8,793 bases of DNA from Treponema sp. (GTDB lineage: Bacteria; Spirochaetota; Spirochaetia; Treponematales; Breznakiellaceae). Under the pieces are notes generated by a model, which ran no database searches, had not been told where the DNA came from, and saw nothing but the letters and a program-made list of their open reading frames with translations. Each line of letters begins with the position of its first letter. The first letter of the stretch is position 1. Location: contig JAIRLK010000055.1 of the NCBI GenBank assembly GCA_031259515.1, positions 1 to 8,793 of the forward strand. Reading direction: 5' to 3'. A program made the position numbers and the translations under genes. This document shows, one piece after another, positions 5,771-8,793 of this stretch.

Positions 5771-7554
5771 TTAATTTGCCGGCATTGGATGAGGCGCGTT
5801 ATTTTTGACAATTTTTGCCCAGGCATCCCGCAGTCCCACGGTCTTATTAAAGACCGGCTTTCCGTTTGAAACGTCAGGATCACGGACAAAGTATCCCAGC
5901 CGCTCAAACTGAAACCGGTCCCCGGGCCGGGCGTCCGCAAGGCAGGGCTCCGCATACGCCGAAGGAATCACCTCCAGGGAATTGGGGTTCAGGTTGTCCA
6001 GAAAGGAACCGGGACTTCCATCGGGCCGGGGCGCGGTTTCCATGGGCCGTTCTACGCTGAAAAGGTAATCGTATATCCGCACCTCAATAGAAACGGCATG
6101 AGAAGCGGAAACCCAGTGGATAGTGCTCTTAACCTTGCGGTTGTCCGAAGCATTGCCGCCTTTCGTCCCCGGATCATAGGTACAACGTACTACGGTGATT
6201 TCCCCAGCCTCGTTTTTGTCGAATCCCGTGCAGGTAACGATATAGCCGTACCTGAGCCGAACGCGGTTACCGGGGAAAGCCGGAAGTATTTGGGGGGCGG
6301 GACCTCCTTAAAATCCTCCCGTTCAATCCACAGTTCCCCGGAAAACGGCGTCTTTCGCGTCCCGGCGGATTCGTCTTCCGGGTTGTTCACCGCGTCAAGC
6401 TCCCCGGCTGCGCCCGCGGGCCAGTTTTCGATGATCAGTTTGAGGGGCCGTAAAACCGCCATGACCCGGCAGGAATGTTTGTTCAGATCTTCCCGCAGGC
6501 AATACTCCAAAAAAGCAATATCCACCATGCTGTCGTTCTTGGCGATGCCGATTTGGGAAACAAAGCTCCGTATGGCTTCCGGGGTATAGCCCCGCCGGCG
6601 CAGGCCCGCGATGGTGGGCATACGGGGATCGTCCCAGCCTGAAACGTACTTCTCCTGTACCAGCCGGAGGAGCCATCGCTTGCTCATCACCGTGCGGGAC
6701 AGGTTGAGCCGGGCGAATTCAATTTGCCGACTGGGGAAGACCTCCGCCTCCCGGATGAACCATTCGTACAGGGGACGATGAATCTCGTACTCCAGGGAAC
6801 AGAGGGAGTGGGTAATCCCTTCCTTGGCATCCGACAAGGGGTGCTGGAAGTCGTACATGGGATAAATACACCAGGAATTCCCCGTGCGGTAATGGGTCTC
6901 CCGGCGTATGCGGTACATCACCGGGTCCCGCATCAGAAGGTTCGGATGGGCCATGTCGATTTTGGCTCGCAGCGTTTTCGCGCCGTCGGCAAATTCCCCC
7001 GCCCGCATACGGGCAAACAGGTCCAGATTTTCCTCCACCGGACGCTCCCGGTACGGGCTGTTCCGTCCGGGAGGCGTAATGAGGGCCCCGCCGTTTTTCC
7101 GGTCCGCTATCGCGGTTCCCCGGTACTCGCCGATCTCTTCTTCAGAAAGATCATCCACATAGGCGCGGCCTTTCCTGATGATCGTTACCGCCAGATCGTA
7201 AAGATACTCGTAATAATCCGATGCGTAGTATTCCCGGCCTTCCCAGTCGTAGCCCATCCATCGGACATCCCGTTTGATGGCCTCCACATAGGATATATCC
7301 TCTTTTTCCGGGTTGGTGTCGTCAAAACGGAGGTTGCACTTTCCGCCGAATTTTTCCGCCATAGTAAAATCAATGTAAAACGCCTTACAATGGCCGATGT
7401 GAAGCCAGCCGTTCGGCTCCGGCGGGAACCGGGTATGGACGCGATCAAAACGGCCGTTTTTCAGGTCCTCTTTGATAAATTCGCTGATAAAATCCCCCAC
7501 CGGACCCGCTTCCGCCGAATCCGCCCCCGGCTTCGTTATACCCTCAGATGCCAT
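5771..7554 (-). pseudogene. glnS: Glutaminyl-tRNA synthetase, broken by a single-base deletion
   Basis: GlnRS is a class I aminoacyl-tRNA synthetase that charges tRNA-Gln with glutamine directly. The first 428 residues (down to about 6270) are in one frame: FPPEPNGWLHIGHCKA (43-58) with the HIGH motif at 52-55, RFDDTNPEKE (76-85), and VMSKR (289-293), the KMSKS-equivalent. After KYFRLSP (422-428) the frame goes wrong and reads 26 aberrant residues to a stop at 6190. One nucleotide out of frame the protein resumes exactly: NRVRLRYGYIVTC, then the TYDP, HWVSASHAV and EVRIYDYLF blocks of the anticodon-binding beta-barrel, NPNSLE, FQFERLGYF, and a stop at 5771. Restoring one G (CCGG to CCGGG on the coding strand) gives a continuous 594-aa protein, close to family length. 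The start is ATG at 7554-7552 with AAGGGG and AGGA upstream. Only 21 nt separate it from the preceding gene. A base-call or assembly error is the likeliest cause; a true mutation or rare frameshifting are alternatives. Confidence 0.9.
6268..6276 (-). other. glnS: Site of the glnS frameshift (one base missing)
   Basis: On the coding strand, the codons for L-S-P read CTT TCC CCG and are followed by GTA ACC; the family sequence requires CCG GGT AAC. The lost base is therefore one G of the coding strand, equal to one C in the CC pair at 6270-6271 of the plus strand. A -1 slip of the CCG-reading tRNA back onto CCC would also restore G-N-R-V exactly. The site is not a classical X XXY YYZ heptamer, and no strong downstream pseudoknot was sought. 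Confidence 0.85.
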
Positions 7555-7575
7555 TTTCCTACCCCTTGCACAGTC

Positions 7576-8151
7576 CTAAAAATTTGTCAGATAACAGATC
7601 CCTATCATCAGGAGCGCTCTAAATATGCCCTGATCACGATCCGGCCCGCCAAGACACGTATCTTTTTCCCGTGAATAAAGACAACCTATCTGCCCGCCAT
7701 ACCACCAGAAAAGCCCCATCTGGGTATCAATACGCAGAGTATACTCGGTAAAATCATCTTTGGAACTTTGAGCGCCAAAAAAAAGATAGGCAAGTTCATC
7801 CAGGATACGGCTGAATTCCCTCAGCGCGGTGGAATAATCCGCCCGCTCAATGTCATTCACCAAGCCCGGAATCCGGTTCTGGAGTTTTTCCTTACGGGCT
7901 TCGTCGGCTTTTTCAACCCAGGTCTTTTGAATCAGAAGGTCCAGATTGTTCTGAAAATGCCCCAAAAAGATTCGCAGATCCTTTTCGGATTGCCGTCCGG
8001 CAAGGATCTTCCTATAATCAGCGCCTATTCCCAAAATATCCGCAAAGGCGGCAGCCGCTTCCTCCGCAGGCCCCTTCCCGTGAAGAAACCCTCCGGGCGG
8101 AAAAAGACCTTCGGCAACACGCCGGTATTCTTCAGGAATGGCATTATTCAT
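7576..8151 (-). CDS. Hypothetical protein, mostly helical, unrecognised family
   Basis: I do not recognise this protein of about 191 aa. It looks soluble and largely alpha-helical. Visible pieces are an acidic N-terminus with FPPGGFLHGKG, an Ala-rich helix EEAAAAFADILG, a charged heptad-like stretch KADEARKEKLQNRI, a second helix ALREFSRILDELAYLFFG, and a Cys- and Trp-containing tail (GLFWWYGGQIGCLY, then RALLMIGICYLTNF) that is hydrophobic but probably buried rather than membrane-spanning. The start is uncertain: ATG at 8151-8149 is chosen because the N-terminus reads naturally as an acidic helix, but no Shine-Dalgarno is seen there. ATG at 8172-8170 and TTG at 8214-8212 are in-frame alternatives. 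It ends 21 nt before glnS, so it is probably the first gene of the glnS operon. Confidence 0.7.
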   Translation of the reverse strand: MNNAIPEEYRRVAEGLFPPGGFLHGKGPAEEAAAAFADILGIGADYRKILAGRQSEKDLRIFLGHFQNNLDLLIQKTWVEKADEARKEKLQNRIPGLVNDIERADYSTALREFSRILDELAYLFFGAQSSKDDFTEYTLRIDTQMGLFWWYGGQIGCLYSREKDTCLGGPDRDQGIFRALLMIGICYLTNF

Positions 8152-8329
8152 CCATGACGGACAGCTATACATATATCTACCATGATCAGAAAAACGGGAT
8201 GTGTCAATACACAATCTTTCAGGATAACGGCGCTACGCACGGGCCGCACATGCGCCGCGGCTTTCGGCAATTCCGCGGCGTTTTGCCCCCCGTTTGACGT
8301 GAAATTGCTCCCCTTTGGGTTGGCCGGGC

Positions 8330-8362
8330 AAAAAAAGGCGGGAACCGTCGGCGGACGGTTCC
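8330..8362 (-). terminator. Rho-independent terminator on the minus strand
   Basis: GGAACCGTC (8341-8349) and GACGGTTCC (8354-8362) form a perfect 9-bp stem with a four-base loop. On the minus strand it is followed by CGCC and then seven Ts (8336-8330), the arrangement of an intrinsic terminator. No minus-strand gene is visible between it and the IS. It either ends a transcript whose gene has been displaced, ends a small RNA, or acts as an attenuator in the leader of the operon that starts near 8151. Confidence 0.65.
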
Positions 8363-8499
8363 GTACCGGATACACAGAAAGCGGGGGCGATGCCACACTC
8401 TTTATTTGGGGCATAGCCCCTTTGGTTTAATACCCCGTAGCTTGCTGCGGAAAACTGGGGGGTGCGGGGGGATATGTTCCCATATGCACTAATTTAAAA

Positions 8500-8528
8500 T
8501 TGACGGGCCGCTGGTTTAATGGTATACT
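8500..8528 (+). promoter_or_regulatory. Sigma70-type promoter of the transposase gene
   Basis: TTGACG (8500-8505) and TATACT (8523-8528) are separated by exactly 17 nt, a near-consensus promoter. It lies 26 nt upstream of the transposase start codon. A GGAGG ribosome site at 8542-8546 follows, eight nt before the ATG. Confidence 0.75.
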
Positions 8529-8793
8529 GTAAAAAAACACCGGAGGTTTATAGTATGCCGTCAATAGCCCAGTTATTACCGTTGCTTGGAGCGGATTACG
8601 AGCAGATATGTATCGAACTCGGAATTATACGGCGCACTCGTGAAATCAAAACGCCCGCCGATTTAATGATGCTTTGTTTGTTTCACCTGCTCAACGGCGT
8701 GTCCCTTGTCACGGTCAGCACGGTCGCCTTCGCCCTGAAAATAGGGAATTTCAGCGACGTGGCGTTTATGAACAAGTTCGCCAAGTGCGGCGC
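8523..8793 (+). mobile_element. Left part of an IS4-type insertion sequence
   Basis: A promoter-driven transposase start at the edge of a gene-poor stretch indicates an insertion sequence whose left end lies somewhere left of 8500. The start given here is only the transcribed part that can be supported. The terminal repeats and target duplication are not determinable from this window. Confidence 0.6.
8555..8793 (+). CDS. IS4-family transposase, N-terminal part, cut by the window edge
   Basis: The first 79 codons are visible and run off the right edge. The peptide begins MPSIAQLLPLLG, then has ELGIIRRTREIKTP (21-34), DLMMLCLFHLLNGVSL (36-51) and NFSDVAFMNKFAKCG (65-79). The hydrophobic DLL-type helix followed by GxSL and then SDVAF...F...G is the N-terminal pattern of IS4-type DDE transposases. 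The DDE residues themselves lie beyond the window and cannot be checked. The start is ATG at 8555-8557 with GGAGG eight nt upstream and its own strong promoter. The left terminal inverted repeat should lie upstream of 8500, but I cannot delimit it without the right end. The element is oriented opposite to all neighbouring genes. Confidence 0.75.
   Translation, partial: MPSIAQLLPLLGADYEQICIELGIIRRTREIKTPADLMMLCLFHLLNGVSLVTVSTVAFALKIGNFSDVAFMNKFAKCG

Larger units (their letters stand above)
8173..8554. other. Hairpin-rich non-coding region between the glnS operon and the IS element
   Basis: No convincing gene is seen here; the 88-codon minus-strand reading frame has no ribosome site and a low-complexity, Pro-rich composition. 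Structured pieces are CGCCGCGG (8253-8260) with CCGCGGCG (8273-8280) across 12 nt, the terminator-like hairpin at 8330-8362, GGGGC-ATA-GCCCC (8408-8420), and CCGTAG (8435-8440) with CTGCGG (8445-8450), which pairs as RNA through one U-G wobble. The right part also holds the transposase promoter. The left part must contain the start of the minus-strand operon transcript, but I see no clean promoter for it. A TTGACA occurs on the minus strand at about 8205-8200 without a good -10 at the usual distance. Confidence 0.6.

Noticed and set aside
5771..6082. Separate 103-aa gene beginning with GTG at 6082
   Set aside because: Its sequence is the C-terminal anticodon-binding part of GlnRS, and the same frame stays open upstream to the frameshift site, so the GTG is an internal valine codon.
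6250..6290. Programmed -1 frameshift as the designed mode of glnS expression
   Set aside because: No classical slippery heptamer is present, and no glnS family member is known to me to use one; a missing base is simpler. Kept only as an alternative.
6724..7674. Long plus-strand open frame (316 codons) opposite glnS
   Set aside because: It is antisense to conserved GlnRS motifs and shows no domain of its own; a shadow frame.
8165..8205. TTGACA on the minus strand as a -35 box for the glnS operon
   Set aside because: No acceptable -10 lies 16-18 nt downstream; the nearest TAGATA is about 22 nt away.
8148..8414. 88-codon minus-strand open frame upstream of the hypothetical gene
   Set aside because: It has no ribosome site, has low-complexity Pro-rich composition, runs through the terminator hairpin, and overlaps the start of the better-supported gene.
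1..8793. CRISPR array, tRNA or rRNA genes
   Set aside because: No regularly spaced direct repeats with unique spacers, and no cloverleaf or rRNA-like conserved blocks were seen on either strand.

Overview
The window is chromosomal DNA of moderate to fairly high GC. Six genes lie on the minus strand, and the start of one insertion sequence lies on the plus strand at the right edge. The organism cannot be fixed from the sequence alone. The mix of an actinobacterial/spirochaete-type GpgS, a DUF1538 transporter paired with PII domains, GC-rich intergenic hairpins and IS4-type elements makes a spirochaete of the Treponema group (for example a gut Treponema) my best guess. This is an inference, not a demonstration.

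Layout in the direction of minus-strand transcription, right to left. The 5' part of an IS4-family transposase gene runs off the right edge, with a textbook promoter and RBS (8500-8793). Next comes about 380 nt of hairpin-rich non-coding DNA with an orphan minus-strand terminator. It is followed by an unrecognised ~190-aa protein (7576-8151). Then comes glnS, glutaminyl-tRNA synthetase (5771-7554), which is interrupted by a single missing base near 6270. A 64-nt gap holding two small palindromes leads to a double DUF1538 membrane transporter (3718-5706). Nine bases later is a 377-aa protein (2575-3708) that I read as three PII-like domains in one chain. After a ~200-nt gap with nested hairpins and a candidate promoter comes a two-gene unit: a degenerate M20-peptidase-like protein (1134-2375), then glucosyl-3-phosphoglycerate synthase gpgS (157-1137), joined by a 4-nt GTGA overlap. 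The last 156 nt hold a tandem 21-nt repeat and no supported gene.

How the genes may work together. The DUF1538 and PII-like genes form a clear pair: a membrane transporter with a PII-type regulator, reminiscent of AmtB-GlnK but with all three PII lobes in one polypeptide. GpgS makes the phosphorylated precursor of glucosylglycerate-type solutes or glycolipids. A DUF1538 pair has, as I recall, been reported as a monovalent-cation/proton antiporter, so ion and osmotic homeostasis is a possible shared theme. That link is inference.

The items most worth a second look are the fused triple PII next to a fused double DUF1538, the M20-like protein that has apparently lost most metal ligands while translationally coupled to gpgS, and the single-base break in an otherwise intact glnS.
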